Source of the DNA: Pseudomonas turukhanskensis
GTDB lineage: Bacteria > Pseudomonadota > Gammaproteobacteria > Pseudomonadales > Pseudomonadaceae
DNA length: 64,000 bases
Direction of reading: 5' to 3'
Assembly (NCBI RefSeq): GCF_027922365.1
Contig: NZ_BSFN01000015.1
Span: forward strand, 1-64,000
Below the pieces are notes generated by a model. It saw nothing but the letters and a program-made list of their open reading frames with translations, was not told where the DNA came from and did no database searches. Of the stretch, positions 43,706 through 52,395 are shown in pieces; within the stretch, counting starts at the first letter, position 1, and each line of letters opens with the position of its first letter. A program made the translations under genes and the position numbers.

Positions 43706-45809
43706 TGGCGGATTCCCCCTGCGCCGCTTTGGCTTGGGCGCGGTAGCGTGCCAAGGCGGCTACGCCTTCGGCCATACGTTTTTCCCAAGCATCTGCGGAG
43801 TTGATGTCAGGCAGGCGGCCGCGCTCGTTCTTGAACTGCAGAGCACGCTTGGCCAGCTCTCGCGCCTCATCTTCGGGGATGCTCACCTTCTTGGCTGCAA
43901 TGCTGGCCTGCACCTGGCGCAGAGATTTTTCATCCATCGCCTTCGCCAGCACCGCATAGGCGGCATCGAAGGGGTTGATCCGGTCGATCAGGTCAATATC
44001 CAGCTCGCGCACGTTTACGAACTTGCGCACGCCATCCAGCAGCGCCGTACTGCCCTGCACGTTGTCGCTACCGTTAGCATCAACCTGCGCTAGAGCCAGC
44101 TTGGCCTGCTGGGTAATGTTCATGGCGGCGATGGCGTGCTGGCGAATGGCTTCCTGGTCAACGTCGCTCAAGTCCGGGTAACGCTCGCGCACGATCTTGC
44201 CCATGCGCAGTTGAGTCAGTTCTTCCGGCAAGGTGTTTTCCTTGTCGAACAGGCCGCGCTCCAGCACGGTTTTGTCCTGCAGGAAGCTGGTTACTACTTC
44301 GTTTAAATCTTCTTTGCAGATGCGTGTGGCTTCTGTGCTCTGCGGTGTGGTCAGGCCATTGACCTCGACATGGAACTGGCCCGTAGTTTCATTCACACCC
44401 AGGTTGGTGCCGCCCGCTTGATACCCCTCTGGCCCGTAATTGAAGCCCTCTTTCGGCCCGGTGTCTTTCGGGGTGAACTCATAACGCGGGGCCAACACCT
44501 GCTCCATCAGCAGGCTGGCGGAAATGGCCTTGAGCATATCGTTTACCGCTTCGGCTACAGCAGCTTGGTCAGCCATTGGCTCAGCGATCAGGTTGGTGAA
44601 GCGCGAGCGCTCCTTACCCTCGGCGTCGCGGGTGGCACGGCCGATGATCTGCACAATTTCGGTCAGGCTCGAACGGTAGCCGATGGTCAGCGCATGTTCG
44701 CACCAGATCCAGTCAAAGCCTTCTTTCGCCATGCCCAGCGCGATGATCACATCCACGTTGTCACGGTTGTTCTTCTGCGCCGGATCTTTCAGTGCGCCGA
44801 GCACTTTGGAGCGTCTGGCCGCGTCGCTGTCATCCACCAGGTCGGCCACTCTCAGCGTGCGGCCGTCCTTGGCTTTGATCAGGTGAAAGCCGGTGGCCGG
44901 GTCTACACCCTGCCACTCACCGAGCGCGCTCATGATCTCGTTAACCTCGCGCTCCTTGTCCTTGAGGCTCTCGCGGGCATTTACGTTGGGAATGTGGACG
45001 ATGGTTTTCAGCGCCGGGTCCAGCACCTTGGCGACCGCATCCACGTATCTGCCGGTGTAGAAGAAGTAGCCAATATCCAGCGACTTGAGCCAGCGATAGC
45101 CGTTGAGCTGCTCGTAGTAGGTGTACGTCACTGTCTCAAATTTGTTCTCTTCCGATGGGGCCAGCACGGCCTCGCTGTCACCGCGGAAGTAGGAGCCGGT
45201 CATGGCAACCAGGTGAACCTTGTCGCGGTTGATAAACGCGCTCAGTTGGCTGCCCAGCTTGTTGTCCGGGTTGGCGGAAACGTGGTGGAACTCGTCGATG
45301 GCAATCAGGCGGTTATCGAATGCGTCGATGCCTAACTCTTCCACGGCAAAGCGGAAGGTGGCATGGGTGCAGACCAACACCTTGTCGCCGCTATACAGGA
45401 AGGCGCGCACGGCATCCACCTTGGACTTGGCCACACGCGGCTCATCGATGCCAGGGGCATTGCACAGGTTCCACTGAGGGGCCACCTGCCAGTCCCAGTA
45501 GAAACCGTGCTGGCTCAACGGCTCATCGGCAAAGCTGCCGCCAATGGAGCGCTCGGGTACGACGACGATGGCCTGTTGCAGGCCTTGGTTATTCAGCTTA
45601 TCCAGCGCGATAAACATCAGCGCGCGCGACTTGCCCGAGGCCGGGGGCGATTTGATCAGCAGGTATTGTTCGCCGCGCTTGGCAAAGGCACGCTCTTGCA
45701 TGGTGCGCATGCCTAACTCGTTAGCCTTGCTGGACGCCCCGGTGTGCGCAGTGGCAATGGATACCGATGGCACCGTGTAACTGTTGGTCGGGTTGGTTGA
45801 GTTAGTCAT
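43698..45809 (-). CDS. SF2 DEAD/DEAH-box helicase, defence-associated
   Basis: 703 residues. Walker A is SPPASGKSR (54-62), motif II IAIDEFHH (about 169-176), motif III AMTGSYF and motif VI QIIGRATRDAEGK (about 390). A C-terminal ~250-residue region of unknown fold follows. It is an ATP-driven DNA translocase in the style of type I/III restriction motors, but it lacks its own nuclease. It is translationally coupled to the GIY-YIG protein and lies 130 bp after rhuM. Confidence 0.85.
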   Translation of the reverse strand: MTNSTNPTNSYTVPSVSIATAHTGASSKANELGMRTMQERAFAKRGEQYLLIKSPPASGKSRALMFIALDKLNNQGLQQAIVVVPERSIGGSFADEPLSQHGFYWDWQVAPQWNLCNAPGIDEPRVAKSKVDAVRAFLYSGDKVLVCTHATFRFAVEELGIDAFDNRLIAIDEFHHVSANPDNKLGSQLSAFINRDKVHLVAMTGSYFRGDSEAVLAPSEENKFETVTYTYYEQLNGYRWLKSLDIGYFFYTGRYVDAVAKVLDPALKTIVHIPNVNARESLKDKEREVNEIMSALGEWQGVDPATGFHLIKAKDGRTLRVADLVDDSDAARRSKVLGALKDPAQKNNRDNVDVIIALGMAKEGFDWIWCEHALTIGYRSSLTEIVQIIGRATRDAEGKERSRFTNLIAEPMADQAAVAEAVNDMLKAISASLLMEQVLAPRYEFTPKDTGPKEGFNYGPEGYQAGGTNLGVNETTGQFHVEVNGLTTPQSTEATRICKEDLNEVVTSFLQDKTVLERGLFDKENTLPEELTQLRMGKIVRERYPDLSDVDQEAIRQHAIAAMNITQQAKLALAQVDANGSDNVQGSTALLDGVRKFVNVRELDIDLIDRINPFDAAYAVLAKAMDEKSLRQVQASIAAKKVSIPEDEARELAKRALQFKNERGRLPDINSADAWEKRMAEGVAALARYRAQAKAAQGESANG

Positions 45810-45939
45810 GCAAAATTTTCTCTAAATAGGTAATTGTCCAACAGCCTGTCGGGCAATTTAGGCAGCAGGCCAGATTGAGCTTCAACGGCTGGGCGCAACG
45901 CAATGGTGCTAGCACCTGTTGCACAAATTCTGCCCATAC

Positions 45940-46968
45940 TCATGTGCTCTTTCCCTTTGGGCTGATCTTCGCACGCTGCGCAACCCGCGTTTCCAGCCGC
46001 TCGATTTCCTGCAAATCGGCAGCATCGGCCGCCAGCGCCTCGGTGGCGCGGCGCTGGCGGTCAAACAGCTCATAGCGCTCATGCACCACTCGCTCCATTC
46101 CCTCCCGGCTGACCGAGCCAGCGCCCACAAGAATCGGCTGGTCGTTAAACGCCAGCATCTTGTCTACATTGTTGCGCCAGAACTCCAGACTCAAGTCTTG
46201 ACGCTGCTTGACCCGCAGCTCGGCCTGCTCCAGGAAGATCACCACCAGGCGGTTAAGGGTGTCGATTTCATCGGCCGTTAGGTAATTCTTGGCGACGATC
46301 ACATCCTGCTTGCGCACACGTGAGCCGCTCCAGGTGGTCAACGCCATATTCGGTTCACCGGGATTGGCGCGTTTCACCACCAGCTCAGCGGCAGTGTGGC
46401 CGGTTGTGGCGTAAAGCAGCTTGTTCTGCACCTCGGCAAAGAACAAAGCGGTTTCCTGCTCGTGTGCCCGATAGTCGGTACTCAGGGCAAACAGCTCGCG
46501 CACCTTCTGGTAGAAGCGCTTTTCCGAGGCGCGAATATCGCGGATGCGTGCCAGCAGCTCGTCGAAGTAATCCCAGCCGCCGGGACTCTTCAGGCGCTCA
46601 TCGTCCATGACGAAGCCTTTGAGCAGAAACTCTTTGAGGTGCGTGCTAGCCCACTGACGGAACTGGATGCCGCGTGGTGAGCGCACCCGGTAGCCGATGG
46701 CCAGGATCAGGTCGAGGTTGTACTGGGTCAGCTTACGGCGCACCTGCCGTCCGCCCTCGGTTTGAACTGTCAAGGAATCCTTGACAGTTGCCTGCGGGCT
46801 CAACTCCCCATCCTCGAAGATATTTTTCGCATGGAGGGAGACATTCTGCTTGGTGGTTTGGAACAGCTCGGCAAGCTCCAGCTGGCTTAACCAGACGCTC
46901 TCGCCCTCCACCCGCAGCTGCAGCCGGGTCTGGCCGTCTTCCGACGAGTAGAGAATCAGCTCGCTCAT
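45940..46968 (-). CDS. RhuM-family protein
   Basis: 342 residues matching the RhuM family: LRVEGESVWLSQLELAELFQTTKQNVSLHAKNI (a phage-antirepressor-like DNA-binding start), then GGRQVRRKLTQYNLDLILAIGYRVRS and RFYQKVRELFALSTDY. It was named a virulence protein in Salmonella, but is frequently found between restriction-modification genes. Its start overlaps the methyltransferase stop as ATGA, so it is produced with it. The role is unknown; a regulator or antitoxin of the system is plausible. Confidence 0.88.
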   Translation of the reverse strand: MSELILYSSEDGQTRLQLRVEGESVWLSQLELAELFQTTKQNVSLHAKNIFEDGELSPQATVKDSLTVQTEGGRQVRRKLTQYNLDLILAIGYRVRSPRGIQFRQWASTHLKEFLLKGFVMDDERLKSPGGWDYFDELLARIRDIRASEKRFYQKVRELFALSTDYRAHEQETALFFAEVQNKLLYATTGHTAAELVVKRANPGEPNMALTTWSGSRVRKQDVIVAKNYLTADEIDTLNRLVVIFLEQAELRVKQRQDLSLEFWRNNVDKMLAFNDQPILVGAGSVSREGMERVVHERYELFDRQRRATEALAADAADLQEIERLETRVAQRAKISPKGKST

Positions 46969-49748
46969 GCCATTTTCCCTCGTGGCTTTTTCGGTGTGGC
47001 CTTTGCTGTGTCTGCTGTCAACTTGGTGTAGAGGTCAAACAGCTTTTCCAGACGCTCGGTGTCGTTCTTGAAGCGGCGACCAATATAGATGCGCTCCAGC
47101 ACTTCATCGTTGCGATCGTGGGCGTGGCGTAGGTTATCCGGCATATTCTCCGGGTCGTACAAGTCAGCGATCGTGGCGGGAAAGTGGGCTTCGCGGGCCA
47201 GCAAAATAGCCGCGGCGCAAGCAGTTAGATCGGCTTTGTTTTGCTCAGTGAGCTGCGGGATGGGGAAGGTGTTCCAGCCGAGGGTGTTGGAATAGCGAAA
47301 ATCCGTTTTCAGCTTGCCACAGACAGTGGCGATCCAGACCAGATGTAGGCGTGAGGCGATGAGTGCCATGTTCCAAAGGGGGGCATCGTAGAGAGCAAAG
47401 GCGCTGTCGCTTACAATTGCGTTATGAGACAGCAAACCCACTGGCAAATATAAACGCGACTCCGATGAAACTCGTGGAACAACTAGCGTGCAACTCTTTC
47501 CAACATACGTTCGCTGGAACTGATGTGATCGGTGTGCAATATCCCTCGCCGTCTTTCCTCCGTTGAGACGCAGGCTTCGAACAGCACTAATTCGTTGAGC
47601 TATAGGCTCTATCGACTCGGCCTCAGCCAAGTGCTGATCTTCGATCCAAAAACAGTAACGTTCGAGACCGCGTATAAACTCAGCGGAACCATAATTGCGA
47701 CGGACAAAACGGGTACGGTGCTCTGGCGAAAGCTGCAGCGATTCTAGCTCACTTCGAGACAGCAGTAAGTGCCCCCCATCTATGGGAGTATTGCCAAAGG
47801 TCATCTCGCTCTGTGGCCCCAGTGGCTGGCTTACCTTCTCCACTATGACGCCAGGACCCGCTACGAGATACGCGTTTATTTGCGAACATTGGCGTTCGGT
47901 AATTTGCCCAAAAGTGTCCAGCGAGAATAGTTGACGTGTACTGCTAGGCTGAGTCGTGATACCCACGATTATCACTGTTACGCCGGCATTATGACTGGCT
48001 AGGTTGGACCATTTGAATGAGGTGTGAGCAAACGATATGCTGCTCCCCGCCTCCTGAATCAGTGGCCAAAGAATCGCAACTTGTGCTCCCTGGCAGATTG
48101 AGTTCGTTGATACAAATGCAGAGGTGCAAGGAGTTTGCATTCCGTAATGGGCTGCCTTTATGAACCAGCCTGCGACGTAATCGAGAGACTTCCAGTTCTC
48201 TACGTGTCCGAAGAGAATTTGCAAGTCTGTTTTTTGCTCATCCTCCTGACCTCGAGCGCCGAGATAAGGTGGGTTTCCGCAGATGAATGTCTCACCTCCC
48301 TCGTTCTCGAACCCAATTTCCGCTTGCTCCAGCGGTGTGCCAAATAAGTCATCGGCCACCACTCTTACGCCTGTGCCGGTCGGCGGGCAAATGCTTAACC
48401 AATCCAGCCGGAGTGCATTGCCGCACACAATCCAGTTTTGCGCGTTCAGAGGTAAAAACTCAGCCAGGGCATCCTGTTGGCCGCGATACAGCACGTCACA
48501 CTGGAACTCGGCGATGATCAACGCCAGGCGGGCAATCTCGGCCGGAAAGTCGCGTAGCTCTATGCCGCGGAAATTGGTCAGCGGAATTTCCGATTTATTG
48601 TTGGCCTCGCCTCGGCGGCGATTGATCTCTGCCTCGATCTCGCGCATCTGCTTGTAGGCGATGACCAGAAAGTTGCCGGAGCCGCATGCTGGGTCGAATA
48701 CGCGGATGCGTGCCATGCGCTTGCGCAGATTAAGCAGCTTGGCTCTGTTGTCGCCTGCCGCCTCCAGTTGTTCGCGCAGATCATTAAGGAATAGTGGGTT
48801 CAATACCTTGAGGATATTGGGCACGCTGGTGTAGTGCATGCCCAGTGCGCTGCGCTCTTCATCATCGGCTACGGCCTGTATCATGCTACCGAAGATGTCT
48901 GGGTTGATTTTTTGCCAGTTCAGGTTGCCGGCGTGAAGCAGATAAGTGCGTGCCATGCGCGTAAAGCGCGGCACCTCGGTGCTACCTGAGAACAAACCGC
49001 CATTCACATAGGGGAAGGTGTTGGCCCAGCCAGGCAGGCGCGGTTCTGCACTGGCACGCTCGGCCAGCTTAATGTTCATGGCGCGGAAGATTTCCGACAG
49101 CACCTGGTCGGTGTTGGAGCCGTCGCGCTCGCTGTAATGCTCAACCGTCGTGGTAAACAGTCCATCGCCAGTGAAGATGTCGGTGTCTTCAGCAAAAAAG
49201 CAGAACACTAACCGAGACATAAAATGGTTCATGTCATGGCGGCGTTCGGCCTTGGCCCAGTCCGGGTTCTCGTTCAGCAGTTCGACGTACAGCTTGTTCA
49301 GGCGGCTGGTGGCGCGCACGTCGATGGGGTTGTCCTTGATCTCCTTGATAGTGGAGATGCCGGCCAGCGGCAGCAGGAAACCGAAGTGGTTGGGAAAGTC
49401 CCGGTAGTCGCAGGTGATGGTTTCACCCGTGATCAGCTCTTCGGCCTCCAGCGTTTGCCCGTCGGTGGCAAGGATGAACTTGGCTTTGGCTTTAGTGGTG
49501 GCCGGGCTGGCGCGCAAGGCCTTGAGCGTTTCGCCCACGGTGCCTGGCTCGCAGGCGGCGATATGAATATTGCTGCGCAGTAGTACGCCGCCCGGTACAT
49601 CCGAGGCGTTGTTGTTGCCGGCGCGTAGGCGTTTGAGCGCGGTTTCCTTGTTGCCAAATGCGGCCAGGAAAGTGAACGGAAACTCCGCCGCGTCAAAGGG
49701 TTCAAGGGCCAGATCCGATATAGCGGATTCAATCTCTACTGCATTCAT
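46965..49748 (-). CDS. Class I SAM-dependent DNA adenine methyltransferase
   Basis: 927 residues, like the MmeI/type IIG methyltransferases. A ~300-residue N-terminal helical region is followed by SAM motif I VFDPACGSGNFLVI (about 350-363), catalytic motif IV ICGNPPYLGARG (NPPY at 492-495) and a divergent, probably target-recognition, region (about 560-800). I do not see a convincing ExK nuclease motif in the N-terminal part, so cleavage may be left to the GIY-YIG protein. A KorB operator stands 43 bp upstream of the start codon. Confidence 0.88.
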   Translation of the reverse strand: MNAVEIESAISDLALEPFDAAEFPFTFLAAFGNKETALKRLRAGNNNASDVPGGVLLRSNIHIAACEPGTVGETLKALRASPATTKAKAKFILATDGQTLEAEELITGETITCDYRDFPNHFGFLLPLAGISTIKEIKDNPIDVRATSRLNKLYVELLNENPDWAKAERRHDMNHFMSRLVFCFFAEDTDIFTGDGLFTTTVEHYSERDGSNTDQVLSEIFRAMNIKLAERASAEPRLPGWANTFPYVNGGLFSGSTEVPRFTRMARTYLLHAGNLNWQKINPDIFGSMIQAVADDEERSALGMHYTSVPNILKVLNPLFLNDLREQLEAAGDNRAKLLNLRKRMARIRVFDPACGSGNFLVIAYKQMREIEAEINRRRGEANNKSEIPLTNFRGIELRDFPAEIARLALIIAEFQCDVLYRGQQDALAEFLPLNAQNWIVCGNALRLDWLSICPPTGTGVRVVADDLFGTPLEQAEIGFENEGGETFICGNPPYLGARGQEDEQKTDLQILFGHVENWKSLDYVAGWFIKAAHYGMQTPCTSAFVSTNSICQGAQVAILWPLIQEAGSSISFAHTSFKWSNLASHNAGVTVIIVGITTQPSSTRQLFSLDTFGQITERQCSQINAYLVAGPGVIVEKVSQPLGPQSEMTFGNTPIDGGHLLLSRSELESLQLSPEHRTRFVRRNYGSAEFIRGLERYCFWIEDQHLAEAESIEPIAQRISAVRSLRLNGGKTARDIAHRSHQFQRTYVGKSCTLVVPRVSSESRLYLPVGLLSHNAIVSDSAFALYDAPLWNMALIASRLHLVWIATVCGKLKTDFRYSNTLGWNTFPIPQLTEQNKADLTACAAAILLAREAHFPATIADLYDPENMPDNLRHAHDRNDEVLERIYIGRRFKNDTERLEKLFDLYTKLTADTAKATPKKPRGKMA

Positions 49749-49790
49749 GGGTTACCACTGTCCAGATCGCTACTGCGCGAAGGCGACGAT

Positions 49791-49803
49791 TTTAGCCGCT
49801 AAA
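49791..49803. promoter_or_regulatory. KorB operator upstream of the methyltransferase
   Basis: A perfect TTTAGCCGCTAAA lies in the presumed promoter region of the methyltransferase-RhuM-helicase-GIY-YIG genes. Confidence 0.85.
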
Positions 49804-49863
49804 ATTGTGGGTGATGGCTACATCCCGGCCATTGATTTGGTCGCAGCTTTGGCTACTCAGCTC

Positions 49864-49889
49864 GGCCCCTCGGCCTAGGCCGAGGGGCC
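49864..49889. repeat. 26-bp perfect palindrome
   Basis: Two 13-bp arms with no loop, centred on CCTAGG, made only of GGCC/CCTCGG-type sequence and with no adjacent T-run. It lies in the 327-bp gap between the methyltransferase and the small genes. It may be a dimeric protein site or a transcription barrier. Confidence 0.8.
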
Positions 49890-50075
49890 ACTGGCCGCGA
49901 TGGCCAAACGTCCTGAGCCAGTGACCGGGAAAGTAATCACCACACGATGCTAGGGATGATAAAGGAAGGCGCTTCTGTAATGCGAAAAAGCCGAGGGCTT
50001 AGGCGTTTTGGCGCGGAATGTGTAACTTTTCGGCAAGTATTCTGCCCCGTTCCTGCCTTCTTCCAGCACGGTTAG

Positions 50076-50237
50076 CTATTCGTGGCGGGGTAGGGGGGAG
50101 TCGGTGGTTTTTTCTTGGCGTCGACGAGCCAGTTCCTTACGCGTCCACTCGGCCGCCTGCTGCATATCTGCGCGCAGGTCGGCTATTTCTTGATCTGTGA
50201 GACGCCTCACGGGCTCAGTGGTTTTCGACTTATCCAT
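50076..50237 (-). CDS. Small hypothetical protein (53 residues)
   Basis: MDKSKTTEPVRRLTDQEIAD and on to a basic helix (EWTRKELARRRQEK), ending LPRHE. Highly charged and helical, with no known domain. GGAG stands about nine bases before the ATG. It overlaps the 74-residue gene upstream by 31 bp, so the two are probably co-translated, under the KorB-flanked promoter at 50,459-50,522. Confidence 0.65.
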   Translation of the reverse strand: MDKSKTTEPVRRLTDQEIADLRADMQQAAEWTRKELARRRQEKTTDSPLPRHE

Positions 50238-50431
50238 ATCGGTAGCTCCAGAAAAGGTTCGGCAGTGTATTCGTGGCTGGGGTCAGCCTGTTCTAATTCT
50301 GCAGCCCGTGCCTTGCCCTGCTCTTCGCTGTAACAGGGCTCGACGCCTACCCAGATGCCGGCCTCGTAGGCACGGTCACGTTTGTCGATATAGCCCCAGC
50401 CTTCCGGCTGATCATTTTGGGGATTCGTCAC
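50207..50431 (-). CDS. Small hypothetical protein (74 residues)
   Basis: Begins at a GTG (50431) with the strong site GGAGGAG six bases upstream: MTNPQNDQPEGWGYIDKRDR, then YEAGIWVGVEPCYSEEQGKA and the ending LPIWISRKPLSP. No known domain. A KorB operator lies 28 bp before the start. The longer in-frame reading has no ribosome site and crosses that operator. Confidence 0.7.
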   Translation of the reverse strand: MTNPQNDQPEGWGYIDKRDRAYEAGIWVGVEPCYSEEQGKARAAELEQADPSHEYTAEPFLELPIWISRKPLSP

Positions 50432-50458
50432 GCAGGCTCCTCCGTGGATACTTGGAAT

Positions 50459-50471
50459 TTTAGCGGCTAAA
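50459..50471. promoter_or_regulatory. KorB operator, minus-strand small-gene promoter
   Basis: A perfect TTTAGCGGCTAAA, 28 bp upstream of the 74-residue gene. It is one of a pair 51 bp apart in a divergent promoter region. Confidence 0.88.
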
Positions 50472-50509
50472 GTTCGTGTGAAACGGTGATCAGAATAAGC
50501 AGCGCTGGT

Positions 50510-50522
50510 TTTAGCCGCTAAA
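50510..50522. promoter_or_regulatory. KorB operator, plus-strand small-gene promoter
   Basis: A perfect TTTAGCCGCTAAA, 31 bp upstream of the plus-strand frame at 50,553. Confidence 0.88.
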
Positions 50523-50552
50523 TTTCCAAAGCTTGATACGCAGGCAAAATTT

Positions 50553-50732
50553 ATGAAATCACTGATTGATGCCATCGGACGCGAGCGCGCGAATAGGCTG
50601 ATGGAGCAAGCAGTTGCTGATGCCATTCGGGACAATCAGAAGCTTGGGCTGAGTAACCCTGAGCAACACACTCCAAGGAAGTGCTCGCCCGATCAAGAAC
50701 CCTCTTCGATGAAGAGGGTTCCCATTGCCTGA
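50553..50732 (+). CDS. Small hypothetical protein (59 residues)
   Basis: MKSLIDAIGRERANRLMEQA, continuing as a charged helix, ending MKRVPIA. It is the only plus-strand frame between the trb genes and the defence genes. The ribosome site is weak, but it sits correctly behind a KorB operator. Its end overlaps the hairpin at 50,698-50,720. No known family. Confidence 0.45.
   Translation: MKSLIDAIGRERANRLMEQAVADAIRDNQKLGLSNPEQHTPRKCSPDQEPSSMKRVPIA
50698..50720. repeat. 10-bp inverted repeat (hairpin)
   Basis: AACCCTCTTC-GAT-GAAGAGGGTT is a strong hairpin without a clear T-run. It may attenuate transcription leaving trbL or the small plus-strand gene. Confidence 0.7.
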
Positions 50733-50760
50733 GCGCTCAGCCCGCCATATGGCCCTGAAC

Positions 50761-50773
50761 TTTAGCCGCTAAA
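50761..50773. promoter_or_regulatory. KorB operator downstream of trbL
   Basis: A perfect TTTAGCCGCTAAA only 6 bp after the trbL stop codon, where it cannot serve the trbL promoter. In RP4, KorB also binds sites away from promoters and represses at a distance. Confidence 0.88.
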
Positions 50774-50778
50774 ATTTC

Positions 50779-52200
50779 TCAGGTAGCCGAGCCGCGATCA
50801 CGATTGACGAACTGGGCTATCTCGTCGTTCATATCGCTATCGTCTTGCCCCGCTGCTGACAGACTGTCCCCGTCGAAAGATGGCTCTCCCTGAATGCTCG
50901 ATGCGAGCTGACCGCCGAAGGTTTGGCTGGCTTTCTCCTGAAAGTTGCTGACGGCCTCGCTGGCTTTTTCCTTGATCAGGCTGCCTGCACCTTTGGCTAA
51001 TTCAGATGCAGTACCCGCTGCCAGGCTGGCAGCCTTTTGCATCATGCCGCCAGGTTCACTGCTGGAGTCGAACCCCATGGCAGCCTGCAGTGGTGATTCA
51101 GTGCTTGAGCCCGAACAGCCTGATGAGCCAGCTCCTAGCGATGGCATATCAGAACCGCCATCGGCCGAGGCTTGCGCCTTTTGAATGGCGGCTTTGAGCG
51201 CTGATGCGCCACCAGAGATATTCTGAGCACCGCTCATAACGGCGGAGCCGGCCATGCTTGCAGCACCCGCAGCTGTACCTGCTGCCCCAAGGGCGGCTCC
51301 TGCAATAGCTCCTGTACCGAAGCCACCAGCACCTCCGCCGCCACCCCCGCCACTGATGATGCCAGCAACCATTTTCGGCACCTGGCCGGTAAGGGTCAGC
51401 AACGCTAAGCAGAACACCAGCATCACGCCGAGCTCTTCAAAGTTGAGTGTTGCCTTGTTCATTTTGGCGTAGAAGCTGGTCAGCAGGTTGTTGCCTACCC
51501 CGACCAGCAGGATCATCACCAGCAGCTGAACGGCCAAGCCGAGAACGGTTTTGAAATAGTTGATGGCCATGTCCGATGTCCACCTGGAGCCACCAAAGCC
51601 CAGGAAGAAGATGCCGGCGTACATCAAGATCCAGCCAGAGATTAGAAGCAGCAGCATGTTCACGGCGATGGTGGCGAGCGCCAACATGATGCCTGCGCTG
51701 AGCACCAAACCGACCAAGCTGTCTACAGGGCTCCAACCCGATAGGTTGGAAATGGCCTGCTTCCAGATCATGAAACCAATATCGACTACGCCCGAGGGCG
51801 ACAGGCCGGCTGTGCCGGCAGCGTTGTCGCCGATCTGGCGCAGGGAATTGATGATGGTTTCCGCAAAGTACGGGCCGTTCTGCAGCAGCCAGTAGAAGAA
51901 GCCAAAGAACAGAGTGAAGCGAATAAATTCGCTGAAGAAGTCGCCGATGTCTGCTTTGCGCAGAGCCAGCATACCCATCGTCCAGGTAAAGCTGATGGTG
52001 CCCAGCGTCCAAAATAACCAAGTGGCTGCAGCCATGATTACGCCTTGCCAGGCAGCGGCGCGACTGACGAACTCCTGCACGACTTGATCCAGTACACCCA
52101 TCTGGGTGGCCGGGTCGTGGAAGGCCAGTTCAGCCGATGCGCCGGCCGAGTACAGAGAGAAAAGCAGGCCCACTAGCAGAGTGCTTTTAATGATCTTCAT
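50779..52200 (-). CDS. trbL: P-type conjugative transfer protein TrbL
   Basis: 473-residue polytopic inner-membrane protein (VirB6 family) of the IncP mating-pair system. It has a signal-like start (LLVGLLFSLYSAGASA) and about six helices between residues 50 and 290. A glycine/alanine-rich, flexible C-terminal cytoplasmic tail follows, with an IISGGGGGGGAGGFGTGA run. It follows trbK by 4 bp, in the IncP order trbJ-trbK-trbL. The remaining channel genes are missing here. Confidence 0.9.
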   Translation of the reverse strand: MKIIKSTLLVGLLFSLYSAGASAELAFHDPATQMGVLDQVVQEFVSRAAAWQGVIMAAATWLFWTLGTISFTWTMGMLALRKADIGDFFSEFIRFTLFFGFFYWLLQNGPYFAETIINSLRQIGDNAAGTAGLSPSGVVDIGFMIWKQAISNLSGWSPVDSLVGLVLSAGIMLALATIAVNMLLLLISGWILMYAGIFFLGFGGSRWTSDMAINYFKTVLGLAVQLLVMILLVGVGNNLLTSFYAKMNKATLNFEELGVMLVFCLALLTLTGQVPKMVAGIISGGGGGGGAGGFGTGAIAGAALGAAGTAAGAASMAGSAVMSGAQNISGGASALKAAIQKAQASADGGSDMPSLGAGSSGCSGSSTESPLQAAMGFDSSSEPGGMMQKAASLAAGTASELAKGAGSLIKEKASEAVSNFQEKASQTFGGQLASSIQGEPSFDGDSLSAAGQDDSDMNDEIAQFVNRDRGSAT

Positions 52201-52204
52201 GGCA

Positions 52205-52384
52205 TCACCACTTCTTCGGGTTGGCAGGTAGGGTGTCGGGGCCGCGTGGCTCCGTTGAGGCGCGATGAGCGCACTCCTGTTTTTGTTGCTGACTCTGTGG
52301 GGCAGTGCAGTCCAGGGTGGCCGACTCGCAGCCGGCCAGGGTTGCGGCTAGCAGCACAATGGCGAGGGGAATGGCTTTGGTCAT
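52205..52384 (-). CDS. trbK: TrbK-like entry-exclusion lipoprotein
   Basis: 59 residues. The lipoprotein signal AIPLAIVLLAATLAGC has a proper lipobox (LAGC, Cys18). A short Cys- and Gln-containing mature part ends RGPDTLPANPKKW. TrbK of RP4 blocks entry of the same plasmid group. Its last 13 residues nearly repeat those of TrbJ just upstream. I start at 52384, because the longer frame begins inside trbJ. Confidence 0.82.
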   Translation of the reverse strand: MTKAIPLAIVLLAATLAGCESATLDCTAPQSQQQKQECAHRASTEPRGPDTLPANPKKW

Positions 52385-52395
52385 GGCGTTTCTCC

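Noticed and set aside
42515..49748. BREX or DISARM system
   Set aside because: No PglZ, BrxC, Lon-like, DrmA/B/C or phospholipase-D genes are present; only methyltransferase, RhuM, helicase and GIY-YIG.
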